A stretch of DNA of 45,615 bases from Erythrobacteraceae bacterium (GTDB lineage Bacteria; Pseudomonadota; Alphaproteobacteria; Sphingomonadales; Sphingomonadaceae): contig PALE01000056.1 of the NCBI GenBank assembly GCA_002706445.1, forward strand, positions 1 to 45,615, in the 5' to 3' direction. This document shows positions 18,450 to 27,225 of the stretch, piece after piece. The position numbers and the translations under genes were made by a program. Within the stretch, counting starts at the first letter, position 1; every line of letters starts with the position of its first letter. The notes below the pieces were generated by a model. It saw nothing but the letters and a program-made list of their open reading frames with translations. It made no database searches and was not told the origin of the DNA.

Positions 18450-18526
18450 GTTAAGGCAGGATGCACGCTGAGAGAGAAAGTGTGAGGGCAGCCGAATCCG
18501 CTGCACCTCCCCGATAGGAGAGAACG

Positions 18527-19858
18527 ATGGCAACTGTAGCGCCCGAACGTCCGCAAGTCCGCACTTCGCCGACCGCTTATGAGGCGCTGCACGCCCATCT
18601 CGAAAAGCATCCCGAGATCAAGAAAGAGCACACCCACAAGTGGGACGTGAGTCGCTCTGACATTTATTTCGAGGACACCTGGCAGCCGATCTTCAAGGAA
18701 ATGCAGGACGCAGGGCCGCTGCACTACATTCCCGAAAGCCCCTATGGCCCTTATTGGGCAGTGGTCGGCCACAAGGCGATCCAGCATATCGAGGCGCTGC
18801 CCGAAACTTTTTCCTCCAGCTGGGAACACGGCGGAATCACGATCCTCGAACGCCGCGAAGAGGACGTCGAGGAAAACGGCGCCATGCGCGAACTGCCGAT
18901 GTTCATCGCCATGGACCGGCCCGAACACACCGGCCAGCGCCGCACGGTAGCACCGAAATTTACCCCCAGCGGCATGGCCGAGATGGAAGGCGAAATCCGC
19001 CAGCGCACCGGTGAGCTGCTGGACAGCCTGCCGCGCGGCGAAGTGTTCGATTGGGTCGACAAGGTCTCGATCGAACTGACCACGGGTATGCTGGCGCTCC
19101 TGTTCGGCTTCCCCTGGGAAGATCGCCGCCTGCTGACCTATTGGTCCGACTGGTCGGGCGACACGGAGCTTGCCGGCATCCCCGAGCTGGAGGATGTGCG
19201 CTGGGAAATTTTCCACGAAATGGCAGCCTATTTCCAGTCGCTGTGGGTCGAGCGCACCCATGACAAGGAGCCGGGCGACGATCTGATCAGCATGATGATC
19301 CACTCGCCCGCGATGAACCAGATGCGGCCCGAGGAATTCATCGGCAATCTGGTGCTGCTGATCGTCGGCGGGAACGATACCACGCGCAATTCCATGAGCG
19401 GCTTCGTTCATGCGCTCGACAAATTCCCCGACCAGCGCAAGCTGTTCGAGGAAAACCCCGAGATCATCCCCAACGCCGTGCAGGAAATGCTGCGGATGCA
19501 GACCCCGCTCGCGCATATGCGCCGCACCTGCACCGAAGATACCGAGGTCTTTGGCCAGACGATCAAGAAGGGCGACAAGGTGGTGCTGTGGTATCTCGCA
19601 GCCAATCACGAGGAAGAGATCTTCCCCAACCCGCACAAGCTTGACCTGACGCGCGAGAATGCACGGCGGCACATCGCCTTCGGCTATGGCATCCACCGCT
19701 GCGTCGGCGCGCGTCTGGCGGAGCTGCAACTGCGCGTGCTGCTCGAAGAAATGCACAAACGCCGGATGCGGGTGCATGTCGCGGGCGATGTCGAGCGCGT
19801 GCGCGCCAACTTCGTGCACGGCTTCCGCAAACTGGAAGTCGAAATCACCGAGTTCTGA
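18527..19858 (+). CDS. Cytochrome P450, CYP153-like
   Basis: A soluble heme monooxygenase of 443 residues. The I-helix oxygen-binding motif is VGGNDTTRNSMSG, the ExxR motif is EMLR, and the heme-thiolate signature is FGYGIHRCVGARLAE with the axial Cys at residue 392. The stretches NWVDKVSIELTT-like (DWVDKVSIELTTGMLALLFGF) and LIVGGNDTTRNSM are characteristic of the CYP153 family, which hydroxylates the terminal carbon of alkanes and fatty acids. It needs a ferredoxin and a ferredoxin reductase; a reductase is encoded at 12600, but no ferredoxin is in this window. A good GGAGAG ribosome-binding site supports the start. The subfamily is read from motif similarity and the substrate is inferred. 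Confidence 0.93.
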   Translation: MATVAPERPQVRTSPTAYEALHAHLEKHPEIKKEHTHKWDVSRSDIYFEDTWQPIFKEMQDAGPLHYIPESPYGPYWAVVGHKAIQHIEALPETFSSSWEHGGITILERREEDVEENGAMRELPMFIAMDRPEHTGQRRTVAPKFTPSGMAEMEGEIRQRTGELLDSLPRGEVFDWVDKVSIELTTGMLALLFGFPWEDRRLLTYWSDWSGDTELAGIPELEDVRWEIFHEMAAYFQSLWVERTHDKEPGDDLISMMIHSPAMNQMRPEEFIGNLVLLIVGGNDTTRNSMSGFVHALDKFPDQRKLFEENPEIIPNAVQEMLRMQTPLAHMRRTCTEDTEVFGQTIKKGDKVVLWYLAANHEEEIFPNPHKLDLTRENARRHIAFGYGIHRCVGARLAELQLRVLLEEMHKRRMRVHVAGDVERVRANFVHGFRKLEVEITEF

Positions 19859-19872
19859 TTTTCCGTGACAGT

Positions 19873-19898
19873 GAAACCTTTGGCCGTCTCGCTGCGTA
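19873..19898 (+). promoter_or_regulatory. Possible ECF-sigma-type promoter before msrB
   Basis: GAAACC (19873-19878) and CGTA (19895-19898) are separated by 16 nt, the architecture of extracytoplasmic-function sigma promoters such as GTAACC-N16-CGAA. The gap to the msrB start is 39 nt. It differs from that consensus at one position in each box, so it is only a candidate. Confidence 0.3.
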
Positions 19899-19937
19899 AA
19901 TAAGTGTAGGAAGCACCGATTTTACGAGGGGATAGCT

Positions 19938-20444
19938 ATGCCTTTCAGCCTGACCAACCGCCGCAATTTTGTTGCGATGACCGGCCTTGCGGCCGTCATG
20001 CCGTGGCTTGCGGGCTGTGGCGGCAGCGCCGCCAATGCGCGCGATTCGGGCAATTTCCCGATCAGGCGCACCGAGGCTCAATGGCGCCGCCAGCTGTCGC
20101 GTCAGGAGTATTTCGTCCTGCGCGATGCCGGGACCGAGCGCGCCTTCACCTCCCCCCTCAATGACGAGAAGCGTCGCGGGACTTTCGTCTGCGCAGGCTG
20201 CACCAACAGGCTCTATTCCTCGGCCCACAAATACGACAGCGGCACAGGTTGGCCGAGCTTCTGGCAGGAGATCGACAGCGGCGCGGTTGGCACGTCGACC
20301 GATTACAAGATCGGCTACCCGCGCACCGAAGTGCATTGCGCCGATTGCGGCGGGCATTTGGGTCATATTTTCGGAGACGGTCCGCGCCCGACGGGCAAGC
20401 GGCACTGCATCAACGGCGCGGCGCTTGATTTCGTGCCTGCTTGA
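19938..20444 (+). CDS. msrB: Exported peptide-methionine (R)-S-oxide reductase
   Basis: Reduces methionine-R-sulfoxide in proteins. The catalytic Cys is in RHCINGAAL near the C-terminus; GTGWPSFW is the substrate-binding block and two CxxC pairs (CAGC, CADC) bind zinc. The protein starts with NRRNFVAMTGLAAVMPWLAGC, a twin-arginine-like n-region and a lipobox LAGC, so it is probably an inner-membrane-anchored lipoprotein facing the periplasm. The ATG at 19938 follows GAGGGGATAG. It lies alone after the P450 gene. An exported MsrA is encoded at 42.2 kb, so a separated periplasmic pair repairs both sulfoxide stereoisomers (inference). Confidence 0.94.
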   Translation: MPFSLTNRRNFVAMTGLAAVMPWLAGCGGSAANARDSGNFPIRRTEAQWRRQLSRQEYFVLRDAGTERAFTSPLNDEKRRGTFVCAGCTNRLYSSAHKYDSGTGWPSFWQEIDSGAVGTSTDYKIGYPRTEVHCADCGGHLGHIFGDGPRPTGKRHCINGAALDFVPA

Positions 20445-20456
20445 AGCAGGGCGATT

Positions 20457-22244
20457 TCATTCCGGCTTGATGCGCCACATCTGTAGCCCTGACAGGCCTT
20501 CGACCTCGACCGGTTCGAGCCAGTCGGGCACCTCGCCTTTGACCAGCGCGGCCACGAATCCCTGCGGCGCAATCTTGGCATACATGCGCGCTTCGCCAAG
20601 GCTGGGGCAGATCGCGACATAATTCGTACCGCGTGCAGCGAGCATGGCGTGCGCTTCGGCTTCGGGCGCGAGCGCGGTTTCGAGCAGCACTTTCATCGCC
20701 TCATGGCCGCGGTGATGCCCCGTGGCGACGACGGCGTGACCGCTCACCAGCAGCAGTTCGGGTGCGATGTCGAACGGCGCGTAAATTTCGCCTTTCGGCA
20801 GGTCAGCGAGCGCTGCGCCGCTATCCTGCACGCGGCAATCGGCGGCTTTGATCGGCGCATCGGGCGCTCCGCCGAGAGAGGCGCGTGCGGGCATGGCACT
20901 GGCGAGCAGCATCGCCGGAAAAGCGGGAAGCAGCGCGCAGCACACGCCTGCCATGGCGGCAAGGCGGGGCGCGGGACGCTCCATCGTGCGGATCGCCCGC
21001 AGCCATCCGCGCAACTGCCACGCAAGCGGCGGTGCGGCGAGCACGCAGGCCACAGCGCCCGCACGGCTGACGAACACGGCAACCAGCAAGGAACCGCCGA
21101 GGATAATCGCGTAATCCGCCCAGAACTGCCGCAACCAGTCGTGGGAACGTCCGGCGAGCCGAATTGCCGCGATCAGCGCGATCAGGGGCGTGACGGCATA
21201 TTGCAGCGCGGTGGTCAGCGACTGCCGCCAGATCGGCATGCCTTCGAGCACATTGGCGTGCCAATAGCGCGCAACCAGCGGATCGAGCTCGGCAAATCCG
21301 CCGCCTGCGACACATTGGGGTGCGGCAAAGAGCATCAGCCCGACCGCACCTCCGCCCGTCAGCGCAAATCCTGTAAGGATGACACCGCGCGGCGCAGGCT
21401 CGAAGCGCGCAACTATGGTCAGGACCACGGCGCCCCAGACAAAGACCGCCAGATGCACCGGACTGATCGCGTCACAGAAGGTCGCAAGCTCGCCAATCCC
21501 GCGCGTGAGTCCGAAGAGCACTACACTGACCAGTGCGAGCGATTGGATCGCGCCGATCGTCCACTGCCGCTCGTTGCGATTGCGCAGCCAGCGAAGGCCC
21601 AGCACACCGAAGAACAGCGCCGCGAGCGGAAGCCCCTCGACCGAAATCGACAGCCAGAAAGCCAGCGCTGCGCCGATGACCCAGCCACCCAGCTTCGATG
21701 AACGCGCCATCAGCCCGTTCACCGCGACCAGCGCGCAAACGATCTGCCAGCCATGGTGGTCGATCCGCAACGGTCCAAGCTGGAACAGGACAGGAATCGA
21801 AAGCGCGACCACGAGCGAAGTCAGCGTCGCCTCTTCATCACCCAGAAGCCGCCATGCAATCCGCGCCGCGAGCAGCATCACGATGCCCAGAGTGATCAAT
21901 GGCACGATGATCAACGCCGCCGTCTCAGCCGCATCTGCGCCCACAAATGGCGTCAGCACCGCAATCACGAGCACCAGCGGAATATCGACCAGCCGCGACC
22001 AGTGCATCGCCACGCCGCCATTGGCGGCATCGACGCGGTATTGCGTGAGATCGAACCAGCCTTGGCCCGCGATCAGATCGCGCACCTGCACCAGTCGCAT
22101 GATGTCGTCGGGGTCGGGGAAGCGCTGCTGCGAGATCGCGCTCCAGTTCACTGCCAGAAGCAGCGCGCAGACAATCGCCCAGGCCATGCCGACCCGGGCG
22201 AGAAATTCCTTGGGAAAGGCAGAACGGCGCCGATCGACCAGCAA
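20457..22244 (-). CDS. Polytopic membrane protein, GT-C glycosyltransferase-like
   Basis: The 595-residue protein has about 12 to 13 transmembrane segments and a C-terminal extracytoplasmic domain. Between the first segments it has FPDPDDIMRLVQVRDLI, and a later loop has LRIDHHGWQIV. Acidic loop motifs of the DPDD and DHH type are features of GT-C glycosyltransferases such as oligosaccharyltransferase STT3, which take sugar from a lipid-phosphate donor. The start is probably TTG 22244, 5 nt after the gtrA stop (ATG 22187 is the alternative). Its operon with GtrA, a sugar-lipid flippase family, supports a role in surface glycan or glycolipid assembly. The acceptor is unknown. Confidence 0.78.
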   Translation of the reverse strand: MLVDRRRSAFPKEFLARVGMAWAIVCALLLAVNWSAISQQRFPDPDDIMRLVQVRDLIAGQGWFDLTQYRVDAANGGVAMHWSRLVDIPLVLVIAVLTPFVGADAAETAALIIVPLITLGIVMLLAARIAWRLLGDEEATLTSLVVALSIPVLFQLGPLRIDHHGWQIVCALVAVNGLMARSSKLGGWVIGAALAFWLSISVEGLPLAALFFGVLGLRWLRNRNERQWTIGAIQSLALVSVVLFGLTRGIGELATFCDAISPVHLAVFVWGAVVLTIVARFEPAPRGVILTGFALTGGGAVGLMLFAAPQCVAGGGFAELDPLVARYWHANVLEGMPIWRQSLTTALQYAVTPLIALIAAIRLAGRSHDWLRQFWADYAIILGGSLLVAVFVSRAGAVACVLAAPPLAWQLRGWLRAIRTMERPAPRLAAMAGVCCALLPAFPAMLLASAMPARASLGGAPDAPIKAADCRVQDSGAALADLPKGEIYAPFDIAPELLLVSGHAVVATGHHRGHEAMKVLLETALAPEAEAHAMLAARGTNYVAICPSLGEARMYAKIAPQGFVAALVKGEVPDWLEPVEVEGLSGLQMWRIKPE

Positions 22245-22248
22245 GGGG

Positions 22249-22674
22249 TTATTCTCCCTCGCTGCGGAACACGATGCGGCTGCGGATCAGCCATGTCACA
22301 AGAAAGCTGACCATGATCGCCAGCGCTTTTGCGATGCGCGGGTCGAAACCGCTCCAGTCGGCGACACCGACAATCGCGGTCGTCAAAGCAAGCCCGATCA
22401 GCGCGGAGATCACGAACAGCGCCTTTTGCCGGGTGCGCGCCATCCCGCTTTCGGCCACGGTTTCGTGGAACACCGCGCGGCTCGACATCAGCCAATGCGC
22501 GACAATTCCTAGCGAGTAGCCGATTGCCGAGGCCGGAGCCGCGGCCACACCCAGTGCCAGCAGAGCGAGAAAGCTTCCCACGTCCACGGCGAGAGCGCCG
22601 ACGCTTGCCAGCACATAGCGGATGAAGCGTCGGTCGCGCAGTTGAGCCAGGAAAAGGGTGGCGGAGACGAACAT
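22249..22674 (-). CDS. GtrA-family membrane protein
   Basis: The 141-residue protein has four transmembrane segments (IRYVLASVGALAVDVGSFLA, PASAIGYSLGIVAHWLMS, ALFVISALIGLALTTAIV and AKALAIMVSFLVTWLI) and the GtrA features FxxYVLxGxxAxxxD and the final RxRIVF. GtrA proteins are thought to flip undecaprenyl-phosphate-linked sugars across the inner membrane. ATG 22674 lies 4 nt after the stop of the flavoprotein gene, and the GT-C-like gene follows 4 nt after its own stop, so the three are cotranscribed. The larger open frame upstream of 22674 is a shadow. Confidence 0.88.
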   Translation of the reverse strand: MFVSATLFLAQLRDRRFIRYVLASVGALAVDVGSFLALLALGVAAAPASAIGYSLGIVAHWLMSSRAVFHETVAESGMARTRQKALFVISALIGLALTTAIVGVADWSGFDPRIAKALAIMVSFLVTWLIRSRIVFRSEGE

Positions 22675-22678
22675 CCGG

Positions 22679-24286
22679 TCAGGCTCGCTTGCGAAGCTCT
22701 TCTGCCGGTTCGTCGGCGATCCGTTCGGGCACGCCTCGGATCGAAGTAAGCGCCGCGACCTGATCTTCGTTGAGCGGTTTGGCATCCACTTCGCGGGAAG
22801 GCAGCGCATTGTCCGCGCCTTCATCGCCCGCTTCGTGATATTCGGCGTCTTCATTGACACACCAGATGTCATAGACGCGCTTGCCGGCGAGGATGTTTTC
22901 GACCGTCAGCATCGCGGTCATCATCGCGTGGTCCTGATTGTTGTAGCGGTGCATGCCGTTGCGACCGACAAGGTGCAGCGAGGGGTGCTTTTCCTCCAGC
23001 TCGACGCGCATGGCATCGACATTGGCGGCATAGGTCTCGTCATAGACCGGATAGGCCTTTTCCTGACGCACCACCGCGCCCGATTTTACCTTGCGGCGAT
23101 CGACCAGGCCGAGAATCTCCATCTCGTCGGTGGCCAGCGCGACGAGATCGTCGTCGCTCATCGACCACAGGCCGTCGCCTTCGAAGCAGAAATATTCGAG
23201 GCCGACGCAGGCCATGTTCTCGTCCGGAATCATCTCCGGCGACCAGCTGCGGAAGTTCTGCACGCGGCCAACCTTCACCTTGCTGTCGTGGATATAGATC
23301 CAGTTGTCGGGGAACAGATCCTCGCCCTCGACCATCAGCGCGACAGTAAGGAAATCGCGATATTTGAGGTCATTGGCCTGAAGCGTACTCGCCGGAAGCG
23401 GGTGGAGCCGCTTCGACAGTTCGCGCATCGGGGCAGAGCTGATGACATCCTTGGCGCGGATGGTTGCCGTGCCGTCGGGGCCGTTCGCGGTCATCGTCCA
23501 GCCATTGCCGTCGTCGGACACGCGTTCGAGCGCGTGGCCCATCAGCACCTGACCCTTGCCGCTTGCCACGATCTTGTCGCGCGCTGCGTCCCACATCATG
23601 CCGGGGCCGAGGCGCGGATAGCGGAAGGTTTCGAGCAGCGTCTTTACCGCCTGCCCGTCATTGGGTTTCTTGTTGAGGCCGAGCGAGCGCTTGAGCCCGT
23701 CGGTAACGGCACCCCACAGCGACAGCCCCTTAATGCGCTGGGCCGCCCAGTCGGCGCTCATCTCGTCGCACGGCATCCCCCACACCTTCTCGGTGTAGGT
23801 CTTGAAGAAGATCGAATAGAGCCGCTTGCCGAACTGGTTGGTGGTCCAGTCCTCGAAGCTCTTGATGTTGCGATTGGGAAAGGCCTTGGCCCAGAAATAG
23901 CTCGCCATGCACAGAGCGGAGCGGAAGACACCCAGGTTCCACAACGCCTCGAATGCGCGCAGCGGGTAAGAGTAGAACTTGCCCTCGTAATAGATGCGGC
24001 TCATGCGCGGACGCTGGATGAAATCGTCGGGCAGGATCTCGTTCCAGAGATCCACGACCTGCTGCGATTTCGAAAAGAAGCGATGCCCGCCAATGTCGAA
24101 ACGATAGCCTTCGTGTTCGACCGTGCGGCTGATGCCGCCCACATAGGTGGCGTCTTTTTCGATGATCGCGACGCTCTTACCGGCCTTGGTCAGCAGATAA
24201 CCTGCGGTCAGACCCGCAGGGCCTGCGCCGATGATCGCCACGTCACAATCGATAATTCCCGGTTGCGTATCGCCAACCTTGTTCAT
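22679..24286 (-). CDS. FAD-dependent oxidoreductase, UDP-galactopyranose-mutase-like
   Basis: The 535-residue flavoprotein has the dinucleotide-binding motif DVAIIGAGPAGLTAGYLLTKAG and a GR-type motif VGGISRTVEHEGYRFDIGGHRFF. These place it with the UDP-galactopyranose mutase / protoporphyrinogen-oxidase-like superfamily. The block SYPLRAFEALWNLG and EKVWGMPCDEMSADWAAQRI are typical of the family often annotated as NAD(P)/FAD-dependent oxidoreductase in glycan clusters. Location in an operon with GtrA and a GT-C-like protein suggests action on a sugar or polyprenyl donor. Exact chemistry is unknown. It starts at ATG 24286, first gene of the operon. Confidence 0.85.
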   Translation of the reverse strand: MNKVGDTQPGIIDCDVAIIGAGPAGLTAGYLLTKAGKSVAIIEKDATYVGGISRTVEHEGYRFDIGGHRFFSKSQQVVDLWNEILPDDFIQRPRMSRIYYEGKFYSYPLRAFEALWNLGVFRSALCMASYFWAKAFPNRNIKSFEDWTTNQFGKRLYSIFFKTYTEKVWGMPCDEMSADWAAQRIKGLSLWGAVTDGLKRSLGLNKKPNDGQAVKTLLETFRYPRLGPGMMWDAARDKIVASGKGQVLMGHALERVSDDGNGWTMTANGPDGTATIRAKDVISSAPMRELSKRLHPLPASTLQANDLKYRDFLTVALMVEGEDLFPDNWIYIHDSKVKVGRVQNFRSWSPEMIPDENMACVGLEYFCFEGDGLWSMSDDDLVALATDEMEILGLVDRRKVKSGAVVRQEKAYPVYDETYAANVDAMRVELEEKHPSLHLVGRNGMHRYNNQDHAMMTAMLTVENILAGKRVYDIWCVNEDAEYHEAGDEGADNALPSREVDAKPLNEDQVAALTSIRGVPERIADEPAEELRKRA

Positions 24287-24443
24287 TTAGGCCCCCAATT
24301 TCTTCGGCGTCCTGCCGGCCAGTCGCTGGCTCTTTGTCGGGAGTGAAGGAAATTGGTTAGCGAGGGGTAAACGGTCCCGCTTAATTGCCTAAAAATTCGC
24401 ACGAACCGAGGGCAATTGCCCGAAACCCGCGCAAGGCAGCGGC

Positions 24444-25151
24444 TCAGTCGAGCACCTTGGGGCATTGCAGGCGCGCCGCGAGCCGCGCGAAGTCACGCAG
24501 CGACAGCGTGTTTTCGAACACGACGCCATATTCGTGATCGCGCCGCCAGCGCACTTTTGCGCGAATATCGAAGAATTCACCGCCCGCCTCGGGGCTTTCC
24601 AGCGTGAGCGTCTGGTCGATTGCAAACAGACCGTCACATTCGAACCGTGCACCCTGCTGCGAAAGGTTTTCGACCACGCCTTCGAATTTGCCGGTGAGCG
24701 TGCGAAGCTTGATCGGGAAGAAGACACCCAGTCTCAATCCGCGCTTGGGATAGGTTCCCGCTTCGTTGATAAGCCGCGAAACATCGACATTGCCGACGAA
24801 TTCGAAGCCGGCTTCATTGCGGCGTTCCCATACGAGGCGCAGCTCGTAAACATTGCCGCCCGGCATGTGCAATTCGATCGGTTCGCCCGTCGGCACGCGG
24901 TGGAAAAGGCGCACGGACAGCCCGCTTTCGGAAACGTCGCGCAGGATGCACACGAATTCGCCCTGCGATGTGACGAGTTTGGCAGCGCGGATCAGCAAGG
25001 TGAAACGTTGCGCGGCGCGAAGTTCCGAGCCGTCCTCGGCGTTTTCGTCGCCTGCTATTTCGCCGATTGCTTCGAGCGCGTCGACAGGTCCCGTGTCGGG
25101 GTGTTCGTCGTGACCGCAATCGACCTGCGGAATGTTCGCTGCATTATCCAT
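24444..25151 (-). CDS. Tandem PilZ-domain protein
   Basis: The 235-residue protein has two PilZ-like units. The first is RAAQRFTLLIRAAKLVT...CILRDVSESGLSVRLF with the RxxxR and D/NxSxxG elements that bind cyclic di-GMP. The second unit (about 130-230) has PIKLRTLTGKFEGVVENLSQQGARF but lacks an arginine pair of the canonical form. The N-terminus (about 1-45) is acidic and probably disordered. Such proteins are c-di-GMP receptors that link second-messenger levels to motility, polysaccharide or division. It is a single gene. Confidence 0.85.
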   Translation of the reverse strand: MDNAANIPQVDCGHDEHPDTGPVDALEAIGEIAGDENAEDGSELRAAQRFTLLIRAAKLVTSQGEFVCILRDVSESGLSVRLFHRVPTGEPIELHMPGGNVYELRLVWERRNEAGFEFVGNVDVSRLINEAGTYPKRGLRLGVFFPIKLRTLTGKFEGVVENLSQQGARFECDGLFAIDQTLTLESPEAGGEFFDIRAKVRWRRDHEYGVVFENTLSLRDFARLAARLQCPKVLD

Positions 25152-25282
25152 GCTCTATACGCTCGCCGCGCCCCTTGATGCGAGTACGGGGCATGCGTGA
25201 ATCTGCCCCGGTAATCCAGTCAGCAGGACTACGGGAAATCAGTTAATCTCACGATAACGACGAAACGGCGGCGGCCGCGCCT

Positions 25283-25367
25283 TGGTGCGGGTGGCGGGAC
25301 TCGAACCCGCACGTCCAAAGGACAGGGGATTTTAAGTCCCCGGCGTCTACCATTCCGCCACACCCGC
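25283..25367 (-). tRNA. tRNA-Leu (UAA)
   Basis: On the minus strand the 5' arm GCGGGTG pairs with CACCCGC before the discriminator A and an encoded CCA. The anticodon stem-loop is GGGGA-CTTAAAA-TCCCC with anticodon UAA (25334-25332), so it reads the UUA and, by wobble, UUG leucine codons. The long variable arm (CTGTCCTTTGGACG) and the T-loop GGTTCGAGTCC are typical of tRNA-Leu. Confidence 0.97.
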
Positions 25368-25510
25368 TGTTCCGGCGCGATAGCAGACGCAGGGCTTGGG
25401 GCAATATCGCGTAGCAGGCCTTATTGGCCATGTGTGTGCGGACGCTCTTGCGCAGTAGGCCCGCGTGGCCCATTTGCATCCTCTATCAGCAATCTGATGT
25501 CGGGGGCCCG

Positions 25511-27205
25511 GTGGCAGGCGAGAGCGCACAAATCGTGGAAACCATCCAGCCGGCGATCACATTGCTGGGTCTGGGCATCGGTGCTGCATTGGTCTCGCGT
25601 GCCTGCCGCTTTAACCCGATCGTCGGATATCTCGCGCTTGGCTTTGCGCTGGCAGTGCTCGGCTATGCGGACATGTTTTCCGGCCCCGTCGTCTCCGCCA
25701 TGGCCGAGGCGGGGGTCATGTTCCTGCTGTTCAATCTGGGCCTGCATTTCTCCCTTGGGCGGATACGGGACGAGGCTGCGAATATATTCGGTTTCGGTGC
25801 GCTCCAGATGCTGGTCGCAGGCGGCGGGTTTGCGCTGCTGTTTTACTGGATCGGACTGCCGGTCGAGTTTGCGGTGATAGGCGGTTTTGCCATGGGGCTT
25901 TCCTCGACCGCAGTCGTCATCGGACTGGTGCGGGAGCGGGACCAGCAAGATTGCCCTGTAGGTCGCGCCGCGCAATCGATCCTCATCTTTCAGGATATCG
26001 CCGCAATTGCCTTGCTGGTCGCCGCCGGATCGCTCGCTTCGGGCGGTGCGATAGGCCATGAATTGGCGGTTGCAGGGCTCAAGGCCTTGGCCGCATTCGT
26101 TGTCGCGGTGCTATTCGCACGCTTTCTGACCGAACGCCTGTTTCGCCTGATCGCGCGGCTCGGGAGCAGCGAGGTCTATACGGCGACCGCCTTGTTCATC
26201 GCGCTCGCTGCGGGTTGGGCGACCGGGCTGATGGGGCTTTCGCTGACACTGGGCGCGTTTCTTGGCGGGATGGCAGTCGCCGATTCGCGGTATCGCATCA
26301 TGGTCGAGGCGGAGATCGATGCGTTCCGCGGACTGTTCCTGAGCTTCTTTTTCATTTCTGTCGGGCTAACGATCAATCCGGCGATCGTCGCGGAGAACTG
26401 GGCTTTGGTGATCGGTGCGGCGGCGCTTCTGATTGTTCTCAAATGCCTGTTCAACGTGTTCGCGGGCCTCGCCAATCGCTGGTCGGTGCCGGGATCGATC
26501 CAGCTCGGGTTCCTGCTGGGGCAGGGAAGCGAATTTGCACTCGTCATCTTTGCTCTTCCGGCGGTGTACGGCTTCGTCGAGCCGGTCGAGCCGCGGCTCA
26601 TCCCCGTCCTGATCAGCGCGATTGCGATCAGTCTTGCGGTCACGCCGCTCGTTTCGAACATCGGCCGCAAGCTCGCGGGCAAGCTGCGCCGCGGCCCTGC
26701 CGATGAAAAACTCGCCGGTGACAACGCGCCCGTGCTGATCGTCGGCCTTGGCACGACCGGGCGCGCGGTCGCTGACGCGCTACACTTCAACAATATCGAT
26801 TATCTGGGGGTCGAGCCCGATCCCGACCGGTTCGAGGTCGCCTTGGCCGATGGCTATGATGTCCATCAGGCCAATCCCGGCGATCCGCGCAGTTGGGAGC
26901 CGCTGGGCATGGCGCGGCGCGAAGTGGTTGTCATTGCGACGGGCAAACTGTCGGTTGCACGCGAAGTCACACCGCTCGTGCAGGAGTTGGGGCGTGACTA
27001 CACGCGCGTCATCGCATTGCCGGGGCCCGAAGGATTGCGCGAATTCACCGAGATGGGCCTGATTCCCGTCGACGTCACCGCGCCGAGAGGAACCGAGCAG
27101 ATCATCGACATCGTGTTCGATTCGCTAGGTCGCGAGCGGCACCTGCCGGCCACCGGGAAATTCGATGAACGCCATGACGAACAGCGCGAGCCTGAGGCCG
27201 CCTGA
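25511..27205 (+). CDS. Cation:proton antiporter, KefB-type with RCK domain
   Basis: A CPA2-family membrane antiporter of 564 residues that exchanges K+ (or Na+) for protons. About 12 transmembrane segments form the first 400 residues. FMGLSSTAVVIGLVRERD and ILIFQDIAAIALL carry the conserved antiporter motifs. The cytoplasmic C-terminus has a TrkA-N/RCK Rossmann domain (VLIVGLGTTGRAVADALHF) that binds a nucleotide and gates transport. GTG 25511, preceded by CGGGGGCCCG, is chosen because the frame above it overlaps the tRNA-side non-coding region and reads as non-membrane sequence. Regulation is not visible. Confidence 0.92.
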   Translation: MAGESAQIVETIQPAITLLGLGIGAALVSRACRFNPIVGYLALGFALAVLGYADMFSGPVVSAMAEAGVMFLLFNLGLHFSLGRIRDEAANIFGFGALQMLVAGGGFALLFYWIGLPVEFAVIGGFAMGLSSTAVVIGLVRERDQQDCPVGRAAQSILIFQDIAAIALLVAAGSLASGGAIGHELAVAGLKALAAFVVAVLFARFLTERLFRLIARLGSSEVYTATALFIALAAGWATGLMGLSLTLGAFLGGMAVADSRYRIMVEAEIDAFRGLFLSFFFISVGLTINPAIVAENWALVIGAAALLIVLKCLFNVFAGLANRWSVPGSIQLGFLLGQGSEFALVIFALPAVYGFVEPVEPRLIPVLISAIAISLAVTPLVSNIGRKLAGKLRRGPADEKLAGDNAPVLIVGLGTTGRAVADALHFNNIDYLGVEPDPDRFEVALADGYDVHQANPGDPRSWEPLGMARREVVVIATGKLSVAREVTPLVQELGRDYTRVIALPGPEGLREFTEMGLIPVDVTAPRGTEQIIDIVFDSLGRERHLPATGKFDERHDEQREPEAA

Positions 27206-27225
27206 AGCCGTAACGCCTGCGCGCC

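Noticed and set aside
22658..24346. 562-codon open frame antisense to the flavoprotein gene
   Set aside because: The flavoprotein has a proper dinucleotide-binding motif; the antisense product has none.
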